Below, one piece after another: positions 32,875 through 42,349 of a stretch of 49,266 bases of DNA. The stretch comes from Stenotrophomonas sp. UBA2302 (GTDB lineage: Bacteria > Pseudomonadota > Gammaproteobacteria > Xanthomonadales > Xanthomonadaceae), in contig DDVW01000033.1 of assembly GCA_002345545.1 (NCBI GenBank), positions 1-49,266 of the forward strand, in the 5' to 3' direction. The position numbers and the translations under genes are program-made. Each line of letters opens with the position of its first letter. Within the stretch, counting starts at the first letter, position 1. Below the pieces are notes generated by a model. The model was not told where the DNA came from and made no database searches. It worked only from the letters and a program-made list of their open reading frames with translations.

Positions 32875-35292
32875 ATGCACGCTGTAGACGGCTCATGCCC
32901 GATTGCTGGGATGGCTACTGAATCCGCCGGGCTGGCGCAGCCCGGCCGCCGTGCGCTGTTCAAGGGTACGGCGGCAGCCTTGGCCTTCGGCAGCCTGCCG
33001 CTGGCCGGCAGGCTGCAAGCGTCGACGCCGGAGGCATCGGCACCGGCTGCCGATCTGCTGTGGTACCGGCAGCCGGCGCGCAGCTGGGTGGAGGCCTTGC
33101 CGCTGGGCAATGGCCGGCTCGGCGCCATGGTGTTCGGCGGCGTCGCCAACGAGCGCCTGCAGCTCAACGAAGACACGCTGTATGCCGGCGGCCCCTACAG
33201 CGCGGTCAACCCGCGTGCGCGCGACAGCCTGCAGCGTGTGCGTGAACGGGTCTTCGCCGGCGACTATGCCGGCGCCGAAGCGCTGGCCAACGAGACACTG
33301 ATCTCGCGGCCGGTCAAGCAGATGCCGTACCAGCCGCTGGGCAACCTGTGGCTGGAGTTCCATCGTCTGGAAGGCATCAGCGATTACCGTCGTGAGCTGG
33401 ATCTGGATGCGGCCATCGCCCGCACCACGTTCCGCGCCGGTGCCGGCCTGCATCGCCGCGAGGTCTTCATCTCGCCGGTCGATCAATGCCTGCTGCTGCG
33501 CTACAGCGTGGAAGGTGGCGAGCCGATGGGCGGCTTCATCCGCACCGCCAACGAGCACGCCACCAGCACGACCGTTACCGACGACGGTTGGATGGTCAGC
33601 GGCCACAACGTGGCGCGCGACGGTGTACCCGGCAAGCTGCGTTTCGCCTTCCGCGTGCAGGTGCGTCACGTTGGCGGCACGCTGCGCATCAGCGCCGATC
33701 ACATCGCCTTCGACGGCGTGCGCGAGCTGGAACTGCGGCTGGTCGCCGCCACCAGTTACCGCACCTTCGATGACATCAGCGGTGATCCGGAGGCGATCAC
33801 CGCCGCACAGCTGTCCGCTGCCTCGGCAAAGAGTGCAGCGCAGCTGCGGGACGACCATCTGGCCGAACACCAGCGCCTGTACCGGCGCATGCGCTTGGAG
33901 CTGGGCCGCACCACCGCTGCCGACCGGCCTACGGATGAGCGCATCGCGGCGTTTGCGAGCGGTGACGATCCGGCACTGCTCGCGCTGTACCACGCCTACG
34001 CGCGTTACCTGCTGATCTGCAGCTCACGCCCCGGCACCCAGCCGGCCAACCTGCAGGGCATCTGGAATGATCTGATGGACCCGCCGTGGGAGAGCAAGTA
34101 CACGCTCAACATCAACACGCAGATGAACTACTGGCCGGCCGAAGCAGCCGCCTTGCCCGAATGCGTGGAGCCGCTGCAGCGGATGATCGGCGAGCTCGCC
34201 CGCAGCGGTGCGCTCACCGCGCAGCAGATGTACGGCGTTGACGGCTGGGTGGTACACAACAACACCGACCTGTGGCGCGTCAGCACGCCGCCCGATGGCG
34301 CGCAGTGGGCGCTGTGGCCGACCGGCGGCGCGTGGTTGCTGCAGCAGCTGTGGGACCGCTGGGACTACGGCCGCGACCCGGACTACCTGCGCCAGGTGTG
34401 GCCGCTGTTCAAGGGTGCGGCGCTGTTCTTCGTCAACAGCCTGCAGCGTGATCCAAACACCGGCCACCAGGTCACGGTGCCGTCGATCTCGCCGGAGAAC
34501 CAGCATCCGCACGGTGCGGCGATCTGCGCCGGACCGACCATGGATGCGCAGCTGCTGCGCGACCTGTTCGGCCAGTGCATCGAAATCGCACGCCTGCTTG
34601 ATACCGATCACGCCTTCGCGGCGCAGCTGGCCGAGCTGCGTACGCAGCTGCCACCGAACCGGATCGGTCGTGCCGGCCAGCTGATGGAATGGCAGCAGGA
34701 CTGGGACATGCAGGCACCGGAGCTGCATCACCGCCACGTCTCGCATCTGTACGGGCTGCATCCGTCCAGCCAGATCAACAGCCGCGACACGCCCGCACTC
34801 AGTGCCGCCGCCCGCCGCTCGCTGGAACTGCGCGGTGATGACGCCACCGGCTGGGGCATCGCCTGGCGTCTGAACCTGTGGGCGCGGCTGGGCGAGGGCC
34901 AGCGCTGCCTGCAGATCCTGCGCCTGCTGCTGGCACCGCAGCGCAGCTATCCGAACCTGTTCGACGCGCATCCGCCGTTCCAGATCGATGGCAATTTCGG
35001 CGGTGCCGCCGGCATCGTCGAGATGCTGGTGCAGAGCTGGGGGGGATCGGTGTTCCTGCTGCCGGCGCTGCCGGTCGAACTGCCGCAGGGCCGCGTACAC
35101 GGGCTGCGCGTGCGCAACGCCGGCGTGCTCGATCTGCAGTGGAGCGGGGGCCGTGTGCAGCGGGTCAGCCTGCTGGCCGAACGTGGCGGCACTTTCCATC
35201 TCGTCTACCAGAGCCACGAACTGGAACTGGAGCTGCGTGCCGGCCAGCGCATCACCGCGCAGCTGCATGACGGCCAATGGAGTCTTGCATGA
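32875..35292 (+). CDS. GH95 alpha-L-fucosidase (Tat-type signal)
   Basis: An 805-aa alpha-1,2-L-fucosidase family enzyme. The twin-arginine motif GRRALFKG (residues 24-31) and following hydrophobic stretch indicate Tat export. The N-terminal beta domain begins LWYRQPARSWVEALPLGNGR. Catalytic-site motifs are NINTQMNYWPAE (the two Asn), SPENQHP (Glu) and FQIDGNFGG (Asp). It would take fucose off fucosylated xyloglucan side chains before GH35 acts. GGAGGG lies before the ATG. No fucose catabolic genes are in the window. Confidence 0.93.
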   Translation: MHAVDGSCPIAGMATESAGLAQPGRRALFKGTAAALAFGSLPLAGRLQASTPEASAPAADLLWYRQPARSWVEALPLGNGRLGAMVFGGVANERLQLNEDTLYAGGPYSAVNPRARDSLQRVRERVFAGDYAGAEALANETLISRPVKQMPYQPLGNLWLEFHRLEGISDYRRELDLDAAIARTTFRAGAGLHRREVFISPVDQCLLLRYSVEGGEPMGGFIRTANEHATSTTVTDDGWMVSGHNVARDGVPGKLRFAFRVQVRHVGGTLRISADHIAFDGVRELELRLVAATSYRTFDDISGDPEAITAAQLSAASAKSAAQLRDDHLAEHQRLYRRMRLELGRTTAADRPTDERIAAFASGDDPALLALYHAYARYLLICSSRPGTQPANLQGIWNDLMDPPWESKYTLNINTQMNYWPAEAAALPECVEPLQRMIGELARSGALTAQQMYGVDGWVVHNNTDLWRVSTPPDGAQWALWPTGGAWLLQQLWDRWDYGRDPDYLRQVWPLFKGAALFFVNSLQRDPNTGHQVTVPSISPENQHPHGAAICAGPTMDAQLLRDLFGQCIEIARLLDTDHAFAAQLAELRTQLPPNRIGRAGQLMEWQQDWDMQAPELHHRHVSHLYGLHPSSQINSRDTPALSAAARRSLELRGDDATGWGIAWRLNLWARLGEGQRCLQILRLLLAPQRSYPNLFDAHPPFQIDGNFGGAAGIVEMLVQSWGGSVFLLPALPVELPQGRVHGLRVRNAGVLDLQWSGGRVQRVSLLAERGGTFHLVYQSHELELELRAGQRITAQLHDGQWSLA

Positions 35293-35324
35293 GTCATCTC
35301 GCTTCCCGTGGGTGCGCGGCATGA
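35289..35324 (+). CDS. 11-residue mini-ORF linking GH95 and xylB
   Basis: ATG 35289 overlaps the GH95 stop (ATGA), and its own TGA overlaps the xylB ATG (ATGA again). GGAG lies 6 nt ahead of its ATG, whereas xylB has no good ribosome site. The peptide is 11 residues, starting MSHLAS. It could pass ribosomes from GH95 to xylB; it may also be chance. Confidence 0.3.
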   Translation: MSHLASRGCAA

Positions 35325-36814
35325 GCATCGTCGCCGGTATCGACGCAGGCACGCAGAGCCTGAAAGTCGTGATCTACGACGCCGCGCAGCGGCAGCTGCT
35401 GGCCACGGCCAGTGCGCCGCTGGTACTGCATAGCGCCAACGACGGCAGCCGCGAGCAGGACCCGGCTGCCTGGGTGACGGCGATGGAAGACTGCTTCGCG
35501 CGCATCGATCCGCGGCTGCGCCAGCAGGTGCAGGCGCTGGCGGTGTCGGGCCAGCAGCATGGCTTCGTCGCACTGGATGCCGAAGGCAAGGTGCTGGCTC
35601 CGGCCAAGCTGTGGTGCGATACCAGCAGCAGCGCCGAGTGCGGGCAGATCATGGACGCCGTCGGTGGCGCGCAGCGCTGCATCGAACTGGCCGGCAATCC
35701 CATCCTCGCCGGTTACACCGCCTCCAAGCTGCCGTGGACGGCCAAGCATCGGCCCGAGGCCTACGCACAGCTGGCGCATATCCTGCTGCCGCACGATTAC
35801 CTGAACTTCGTGCTGACCGGGCAGTACTACTGCGAGCACGGCGATGCCTCGGGCACCGGTTGGCTGGATGTGCGCACGCGCCAATGGTCGCCGGAACTGC
35901 TCAAGGCCACCGATGCCAACCGCGATCTCGCCGCCTGCCTGCCGCCGCTGGTGAACGCCGATGTGCTGTTCGACATCGCGCCGGAGGCCGCTGCGCGCCT
36001 GAGCTTGCCGGCCACGGTGAAGGTCGGGGCCGGCGGCGGTGACAACATGATGGCCGCGATCGGTACCGGCTGCGTTGTACCGGGCAGGCTGGCGATGAGC
36101 CTGGGCACTTCGGGCACCTTGTTTGCCAGCTCCGATGTGCCGGTGGTGGATGCCGATGGCGCATGGGCGGCGTTCTGTTCGTCCAGCGGTGGCTGGCTGC
36201 CGCTGATCTGCACGATGAACTGCACCGTGGTCACCGAGCAGGTGGCGCGCATGTTCGGCTTCAGCAGCCGTGAGGGCGATGCGCATATCCACGCCACCGC
36301 GCCGGGTGCCGATGGCCTGGTGATGCTGCCCTTCCTCAATGGCGAGCGCACCCCGGACCTGCCGCTGGGCAAGGGCGTGCTGGCCGGGCTGGACGCCACC
36401 ACGATGAACGCCTCGCACTTCTACCGTGCAGCGATGGAAGGGGCGACCTATGCGCTGAAGTACGGCTTTGACGCTTTTGTCGGCGCCGGCATGCGTTTTG
36501 AGCGCATCGTGCTGACCGGCGGCGGCGCCAACAGCCCGGCCTGGCGGCAGATGGTGGCCGATGTGTTCGGCCTGCCGGTGGAAATGCCGCAACAGTCCGA
36601 AGGCGCGGCGTTCGGTGCCGCCCTGCAGGCGCTGTGGGCATTGCAGCGCAGCCGTGGTGACGACGCATCGCTGGCCGCGCTGGCCGCCCTCCATGTAAGC
36701 CCCGATCCCAGCTGCACCGCGACGCCCGACGGCGCGCGCAGTGCGGCCTATGCGCTGGCCTACCAGCGTTATCTGCAACACCTGCACACCGTCATGCCGC
36801 TGTACCGAGGTTGA
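35321..36814 (+). CDS. xylB: Xylulokinase
   Basis: A 497-aa FGGY-family kinase phosphorylating D-xylulose. AGIDAGTQSLKVVI is the N-terminal phosphate motif; SGQQHGFV and TASKLPW are XylB-typical, and LTGGGANSPAWRQMVADV is the C-terminal ATP motif. It lies after GH95 and before xylA, so xylose freed by the GH31 enzyme goes straight to xylulose 5-phosphate. Confidence 0.95.
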   Translation: MSIVAGIDAGTQSLKVVIYDAAQRQLLATASAPLVLHSANDGSREQDPAAWVTAMEDCFARIDPRLRQQVQALAVSGQQHGFVALDAEGKVLAPAKLWCDTSSSAECGQIMDAVGGAQRCIELAGNPILAGYTASKLPWTAKHRPEAYAQLAHILLPHDYLNFVLTGQYYCEHGDASGTGWLDVRTRQWSPELLKATDANRDLAACLPPLVNADVLFDIAPEAAARLSLPATVKVGAGGGDNMMAAIGTGCVVPGRLAMSLGTSGTLFASSDVPVVDADGAWAAFCSSSGGWLPLICTMNCTVVTEQVARMFGFSSREGDAHIHATAPGADGLVMLPFLNGERTPDLPLGKGVLAGLDATTMNASHFYRAAMEGATYALKYGFDAFVGAGMRFERIVLTGGGANSPAWRQMVADVFGLPVEMPQQSEGAAFGAALQALWALQRSRGDDASLAALAALHVSPDPSCTATPDGARSAAYALAYQRYLQHLHTVMPLYRG

Positions 36815-36852
36815 TTCTTTCCCCGTAGTTTGTCGACACAGGAATTCGCACC

Positions 36853-38187
36853 ATGAGCAAGCAGCCCTTCATCGGCGCCACCGAATTTTTCCCCGGCATC
36901 GGCCAGATCCCGTTCGAGGGTCGCGGTTCGGACAATCCGCTGGCGTTCAAGGTCTATGACGCGGACAGGCTTATCGGTGGCAAGAGCATGCGCGAGCACC
37001 TGCGCTTTGCCGCCTGCTACTGGCACACCTTCTGCAATGCCGGTGCCGATCCGTTCGGCCCGGGTACGCGCCGCTTCCCGTGGGAGAAGGGCAGTGCGAT
37101 GGCCACCGCCGAGGCCAAGGTCGATGCCGCGTTCGAGTTCTTCACCAAGCTCGGCGTGCCGTACTACTGCTTCCACGACGTGGACATGGCCCCCGATGCC
37201 GATGACATCGGCACCTACGAGAAGAACCTCAAGCACATGGTCGCCCTGGCCAAGGAGCGTCAGCAGGCCACCGGCGTCAAGCTGCTGTGGGGCACGGCCA
37301 ACCTGTTCTCGCACCCGCGCTACATGAACGGTGCGGCCACCAACCCGGACTTCAACGTGGTCAGCCGTGCCGCCGTGCAGGTCAAGGCCGCGCTGGAAGC
37401 CACCGTCGAGCTGGGCGGCGAGCACTATGTGTTCTGGGGCGGCCGCGAGGGCTATGCCTGCCTGCACAACACCGACATGAAGCGTGAGCTGGAGCACTTC
37501 GCACGCTTCCTCAGCGCCGCGCGCGATTACGGCCGCAGCATCGGCTTCACCGGCAAGTTCTTCATCGAGCCAAAACCGATGGAGCCGATGAAGCACCAGT
37601 ACGACTTCGACTCCGCCACCGTTGCCGGCTTCCTCAACGCACACGGGCTGCAGGACGACTTCATGCTCAACATCGAGGCCAATCACGCCACGCTGTCGGG
37701 GCACACCTTCGAGCACGATCTGCAGGTGGCCTCCGACCAGGGCCTGCTCGGCAGCATCGACGCCAACCGTGGCAACGCGCAGAACGGCTGGGATACCGAC
37801 CAGTTCCCGACCGACCTGTACGACACCGTCGGCGCGATGCTGGTGGTGCTGCGCCAGGGCGGTCTGGTTGGCGGCCTGAACTTCGATGCCAAGCCGCGCC
37901 GTGAATCCACCGACATGGAGGACCTGTTCATTGCCCACATCGGCGGCATGGATGCGTTCGCGCGCGGCCTGGAAGTGGCCCACGGCCTGCTCAACGACTC
38001 GCCGTGGGAACAGTGGCGTGCGCAGCGCTACGCCAGCTTCGACAGCGGCGCCGGCAAGGACTTCGCCAGCGGCAAGCTGGGCCTGGCCGATCTGGCCAAG
38101 CTCGCCGCCGGCAACGGCGAGCCGGTGCAGGCCAGCGGCAAGCAGGAACGCTACGAGAATCTGCTCAACCAGTACCTGCTGCGCTGA
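36853..38187 (+). CDS. xylA: Xylose isomerase
   Basis: A 444-aa class II xylose isomerase. Catalytic His and Asp are in [11 protein letters not shown]; the metal ligands are in [21 protein letters not shown] and [15 protein letters not shown] precedes the ATG by 9 nt. It starts 38 bp after xylB; the MFS gene follows after 35 bp. Confidence 0.97.
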   Translation: MSKQPFIGATEFFPGIGQIPFEGRGSDNPLAFKVYDADRLIGGKSMREHLRFAACYWHTFCNAGADPFGPGTRRFPWEKGSAMATAEAKVDAAFEFFTKLGVPYYCFHDVDMAPDADDIGTYEKNLKHMVALAKERQQATGVKLLWGTANLFSHPRYMNGAATNPDFNVVSRAAVQVKAALEATVELGGEHYVFWGGREGYACLHNTDMKRELEHFARFLSAARDYGRSIGFTGKFFIEPKPMEPMKHQYDFDSATVAGFLNAHGLQDDFMLNIEANHATLSGHTFEHDLQVASDQGLLGSIDANRGNAQNGWDTDQFPTDLYDTVGAMLVVLRQGGLVGGLNFDAKPRRESTDMEDLFIAHIGGMDAFARGLEVAHGLLNDSPWEQWRAQRYASFDSGAGKDFASGKLGLADLAKLAAGNGEPVQASGKQERYENLLNQYLLR

Positions 38188-38222
38188 GCGCAGGCCAACC
38201 ACGAACGGAGAGGGGAAAGGCA

Positions 38223-39647
38223 ATGGCCCAGTCAGCGGCAATCACGGCAGTGGAAACACGGGAGAACACCGCACTGATCGTGTTGATCAGCGTGGTGGCG
38301 ACAATCGGCGGGTTCCTGTTCGGCTTTGACAGTGGCGTGATCAACGGCACCGTCGACGGCCTGAAGCAGGCCTTCGGCTCCACCGAGGCCCAGCTGGGCT
38401 TCGAGGTGGCCTCGATGCTGCTCGGCTGTGCGATCGGCGCGTTCTTCGCCGGCCGCCTGGCCGATCGCTGGGGACGTCGTTCGGTACTGATCATTTCGGC
38501 GGTGCTGTTCCTGCTGTCGGCACTCGGAGCCGGCGCGGCGAGCAGCTCGCTGCTGTTCATCGCCGCGCGCGTGGTCGGTGGTTTCGCGGTGGGTGCGGCC
38601 AGCGTGATGTCGCCGGCCTACATCGCCGAAGTGGCACCGGCACGCTACCGCGGCCGCCTGGCCACGGTGCAGCAGATCGCGATCATTTCCGGCCTGTTCG
38701 CCGCGTTCCTGAGCAACTACCTGCTGGCCAAGGCGGCCGGTACCTCGACCGAACCGTTGTGGGCCGGGCATGCCGCCTGGCGCTGGATGTTCTGGATGCA
38801 GGCCATCCCGTCGGCACTGTTCCTGGGGTTGCTGTTGTTCATTCCCGAAAGCCCGCGCTATCTGGTGGTCAAGCGGCGCAAGGAGCAGGCGCTGGCGGTG
38901 CTGACCCGCCTGTTCGGTACCGCGCAGGCGCAGACCACGCTGGCCGAAATCGATGCCTCGCTGTCGCAACACCATCACCGCCCGCAGCTGTCGGACCTGG
39001 TCGACAAGCTCACCGGCAAGGTGCGCCCGATCGTCTGGGTGGGTATCGGCCTGGCGGTGTTCCAGCAGCTGGTCGGCATCAACGTGGTGTTCTACTACGG
39101 CGCGGTGCTGTGGCAGGCGGTGGGCTTCTCCGAAAGCGATGCACTGCTGATCAACGTGCTGTCCGGCGCGCTGAGCATCGGCGCCTGCATCATCACCGTG
39201 CTGCTGATCGACCGGATCGGCCGCAAGCCACTGCTGTGGGTGGGCTCGGCCGGCATGGCGGTGTCGCTGGCACTGGTGGTGTACGCCTTCGCCAGCGGCT
39301 CGGTGGTGGACGGCCACCTGCAGCTGTCGGGCCGGATGGGCACGCTGGCGCTGGTGGCGGCCAATGCCTATGTGGTGTTCTTCAACGTCTCCTGGGGCCC
39401 GGTGATGTGGGTGATGCTCGGCGAGATGTTCCCCAACCAGATCCGCGGCTCGGCGCTGGCCGTGGCCGGTGCGGCGCAATGGACCGCCAATTTCGCCGTC
39501 ACCATGACCTTCCCGATCCTGCTGGCCGGCATCGGCCTGGCGGCAACCTACAGCCTGTATCTGGCTTCGGCGGTGATCTCGGTGTTCTTCGTGATCCGCT
39601 TCGTACGTGAGACCAAGGGCCGTTCGCTCGAGCAGATGGAGGGGTGA
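38223..39647 (+). CDS. MFS sugar:H+ symporter (XylE/GalP type)
   Basis: A 474-aa major-facilitator sugar transporter with 12 membrane segments. Sugar-porter signatures are DRWGRRSVL after TM2, PARYRGRLA, PESPRYLVVKRRK before the central loop, the QQLVGIN substrate motif in TM7, DRIGRKPLL and VRETKGRSLEQ. A strong GGAGAGGGGA site precedes the ATG. Placed next to xylA it is probably a xylose or glucose importer; specificity cannot be read from sequence. Confidence 0.92.
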   Translation: MAQSAAITAVETRENTALIVLISVVATIGGFLFGFDSGVINGTVDGLKQAFGSTEAQLGFEVASMLLGCAIGAFFAGRLADRWGRRSVLIISAVLFLLSALGAGAASSSLLFIAARVVGGFAVGAASVMSPAYIAEVAPARYRGRLATVQQIAIISGLFAAFLSNYLLAKAAGTSTEPLWAGHAAWRWMFWMQAIPSALFLGLLLFIPESPRYLVVKRRKEQALAVLTRLFGTAQAQTTLAEIDASLSQHHHRPQLSDLVDKLTGKVRPIVWVGIGLAVFQQLVGINVVFYYGAVLWQAVGFSESDALLINVLSGALSIGACIITVLLIDRIGRKPLLWVGSAGMAVSLALVVYAFASGSVVDGHLQLSGRMGTLALVAANAYVVFFNVSWGPVMWVMLGEMFPNQIRGSALAVAGAAQWTANFAVTMTFPILLAGIGLAATYSLYLASAVISVFFVIRFVRETKGRSLEQMEG

Positions 39648-39649
39648 GG

Positions 39650-42223
39650 ATGATGGAATTTTCGACACATCGTGCGGCCCTCGCTGGCGCGCTGGCATTG
39701 GCACTGCTCGCTGGCTGCAACAGTGGCGACAAGACCGCAGCGCAGGGCGCGCCGCAGGTCGATGCGACCTATGACGGCACCATCCACCCGAAGCAGTGGC
39801 CCAGCGTGGCCTGGCCGCTGGCGGAAGATCCGGCGCTGGAGAAGCGCGTCGACGACCTGCTGGCAACGATGACGCTGGAAGAAAAGGTCGGCCAGCTGGT
39901 ACAGGGCGACCTGGCCAGCATCACCCCGGAAGACGTGCGCAAATACCGGCTCGGCTCGATCCTGGCCGGTGGCAGTTCCGACCCGGGTGGCAAGTACAAC
40001 GCACCGGCCAAGGACTGGTTGCAGGTGGCCGATGATTTCTGGGCCGCGTCGATGGATACCTCCAGCGGCGGCAAAGCGATCCCGATCCTGTTCGGCATCG
40101 ATGCGATGCACGGCCAGAGCAATGTGGTCGGCGCCACGCTGTTTCCGCACAACGTCGGTCTGGGCGCCACCCGCAACGTCGAGCTGCAACGCAGGATCGG
40201 TGAGATCACCGCCGCCGAGACCCGCGCCACCGGCATGGAGTGGGCATTCGCGCCGACCGTGGCGGTGCCGCAGGATGTGCGCTGGGGCCGTTCCTACGAG
40301 GGCTATTCGGAGAACCCGCAGTTGGTGGCCGAGTTCGCCGCGGCGATGGTCGAAGGCCTGCAAGGCAAGGTCGGCGCGCCGGACTTTCTCGACGATTCGC
40401 ATGTGATGGTGTCGGTCAAGCACTTCCTCGGCGACGGTGGCACCACCGACGGCAAGGACCAGGGCGATACCGCGGTCAGCGAGGCCGAGCTGCGCGATGT
40501 GCATGCCGCCGGTTATGTCACTGCGATCCAGGCCGGTGCGCAGTCGGTGATGGCCTCGTTCAACAGCTTCCACGGGGTCAAGATGCACGGCCACAAGCCG
40601 TTGCTGACCGACGTGCTGAAGGGGCGCATGAACTACGGCGGCTTCGTGGTCGGCGACTGGAATGGCCACGGCCAGATTCCCGGTTGCAGCACCACCGATT
40701 GCCCGGCCACCTATGACGCCGGCCTGGACATGGCGATGGCCACCGACAGCTGGAAGGGCATGTACGAGTCCACCCTCGCGGCGGTGAAGTCGGGCAAGCT
40801 CTCGACCGAGCGGCTGGACGACGCGGTGCGCCGCGTGCTGCGGGTCAAGTTCCGCATGAACCTGTTCGATGCGCCCAAACCCTCGCGGCGTGCGCTGGGC
40901 GGCAGGTTCGAACTGCTGGGTGCGCCCGGGCACCGCGCGGTGGCCCGCCAGGCCGTGCGTGAATCGCTGGTGCTGCTGAAGAACCAGAACGGTGTCCTTC
41001 CGCTGCGCACGCAGCAGCATGTGCTGGTGGCCGGCGACGGCGCCGACAACATCGCCAAGCAGGCCGGTGGCTGGACGCTGAGCTGGCAGGGCACCGGCAC
41101 CACGCGGGCCGATTTCCCCAATGCCGACACGCTGTGGCAGGGATTGGAGCGTGGCCTCAAGGCTGGCGGCGGCAGCGCCGAATTGGCGGTGGACGGGCGT
41201 TACCGCAAGAAGCCGGACGTGGCCGTGGTGGTGTTCGGTGAGGAGCCCTATGCCGAGTTCCAAGGTGACATTCCCAATCTGCTGTACAAGCCGGGCAACG
41301 ATGCGGACCTGGAGCTGATCAAGCGGCTGAAAGCCGACGGTATTCCGGTGGTGGCGCTGTTCATCAGCGGCCGCCCGCTGTGGATGAACCGCGAGATCAA
41401 CGCCGCCGATGCCTTCGTCGCCGCGTGGCTGCCGGGTTCGGAAGGCGCGGGCGTGGCCGATGTGATGCTGCGCAAGCCCGATGGGAGCATCCACCACGAC
41501 TTCACCGGCAAGCTCAGCTTCTCCTGGCCGCGCACCGCCACCGACTCGGCGGTGAACCGGCCGGGCCACAACCCGCTGTTCAAGTTCGGCTACGGCCTGA
41601 CCTACGGCGACACGGGCGATGTGCCGCCATTGCCGGAGGAGCCGGGCGTGTCCGGCGAGCAGGCCGGCAGCGGCGTGTACTTCGCCAAGGGCCGTCCGTC
41701 GCTGGGCCTGGCGTTGCAGATGTCCAGCGCATCGCAGCCGGACATGCCGGCCACCACGGTGCCGACCGTGCTGGCCGACGGCACGCTGAAGATGACCGCG
41801 GTCGATCATCTGGCGCAGGAAGACGCACGGCAGCTGCAATGGTCCGGTGCCGCGCCGGCACGGCTGGTGCTGCTGTCGGCCACACCGGTGGATGTCACCC
41901 GCGAGAGCAACGGCGATGTACAGCTGCAGCTGACCCTGCGCCGCGACAGCGCGGTGACCGGGCCGGTGTGGCTGGGTGTGGGCTGTGGCGAGGGCTGCAG
42001 CGGTCGCGTGGACCTGCAGAAGACGCTGTCGGCATTGCCGCAGGGCCAGTGGGCGCCAGTGGGTGTGCCACTCAAGTGCCTGGCGGCTGCCGGCGCCGAT
42101 GTCGCGAAGCTGCGCCAGGTGACCGTACTGGAAAGCGCGACCGTGCTGGAACTGGCGGTCTCGCGCATTGCGCTGGGAGCGGCCGATGCCGGCACCGTGA
42201 CGGTGGACTGCAGCACACGCTGA
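39650..42223 (+). CDS. GH3 beta-glucosidase, lipoprotein
   Basis: An 857-aa GH3 enzyme with a lipobox (ALLAGCNS), so probably envelope-anchored. The nucleophile Asp is in GGFVVGDWNGHG; KHFLGDGGT and GIDAMHGQ are the substrate-binding motifs of subsite -1. The GH3 C domain is followed by an ExoP-like, galactose-binding-fold domain (about residues 680-857). It would hydrolyse the glucan core once side chains are gone. GGAGG, 7 nt upstream, selects ATG 39650; it starts 2 bp after the MFS stop. Confidence 0.94.
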   Translation: MMEFSTHRAALAGALALALLAGCNSGDKTAAQGAPQVDATYDGTIHPKQWPSVAWPLAEDPALEKRVDDLLATMTLEEKVGQLVQGDLASITPEDVRKYRLGSILAGGSSDPGGKYNAPAKDWLQVADDFWAASMDTSSGGKAIPILFGIDAMHGQSNVVGATLFPHNVGLGATRNVELQRRIGEITAAETRATGMEWAFAPTVAVPQDVRWGRSYEGYSENPQLVAEFAAAMVEGLQGKVGAPDFLDDSHVMVSVKHFLGDGGTTDGKDQGDTAVSEAELRDVHAAGYVTAIQAGAQSVMASFNSFHGVKMHGHKPLLTDVLKGRMNYGGFVVGDWNGHGQIPGCSTTDCPATYDAGLDMAMATDSWKGMYESTLAAVKSGKLSTERLDDAVRRVLRVKFRMNLFDAPKPSRRALGGRFELLGAPGHRAVARQAVRESLVLLKNQNGVLPLRTQQHVLVAGDGADNIAKQAGGWTLSWQGTGTTRADFPNADTLWQGLERGLKAGGGSAELAVDGRYRKKPDVAVVVFGEEPYAEFQGDIPNLLYKPGNDADLELIKRLKADGIPVVALFISGRPLWMNREINAADAFVAAWLPGSEGAGVADVMLRKPDGSIHHDFTGKLSFSWPRTATDSAVNRPGHNPLFKFGYGLTYGDTGDVPPLPEEPGVSGEQAGSGVYFAKGRPSLGLALQMSSASQPDMPATTVPTVLADGTLKMTAVDHLAQEDARQLQWSGAAPARLVLLSATPVDVTRESNGDVQLQLTLRRDSAVTGPVWLGVGCGEGCSGRVDLQKTLSALPQGQWAPVGVPLKCLAAAGADVAKLRQVTVLESATVLELAVSRIALGAADAGTVTVDCSTR

Positions 42224-42235
42224 AGTGGGTCGAAG

Positions 42236-42254
42236 CCGGCGCGGAGGGCGCCGG
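42236..42254 (+). terminator. Hairpin between GH3 and the SSS symporter
   Basis: CCGGCGC (42236-42242) and GCGCCGG (42248-42254) form a 7-bp GC stem with loop GGAGG, 12 bp after the GH3 stop. No T-tract follows. It may partly attenuate transcription into the symporter, or only stabilise the message. Confidence 0.35.
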
Positions 42255-42349
42255 TCATCCAATCTGACGGTCCACCGATGCCGGGGGCCAGCTGCCTGCC
42301 GTGACCAGGGAAGGTCGCGCTGCCGGCAGCGACGGCGGGAGAGCAGCGC

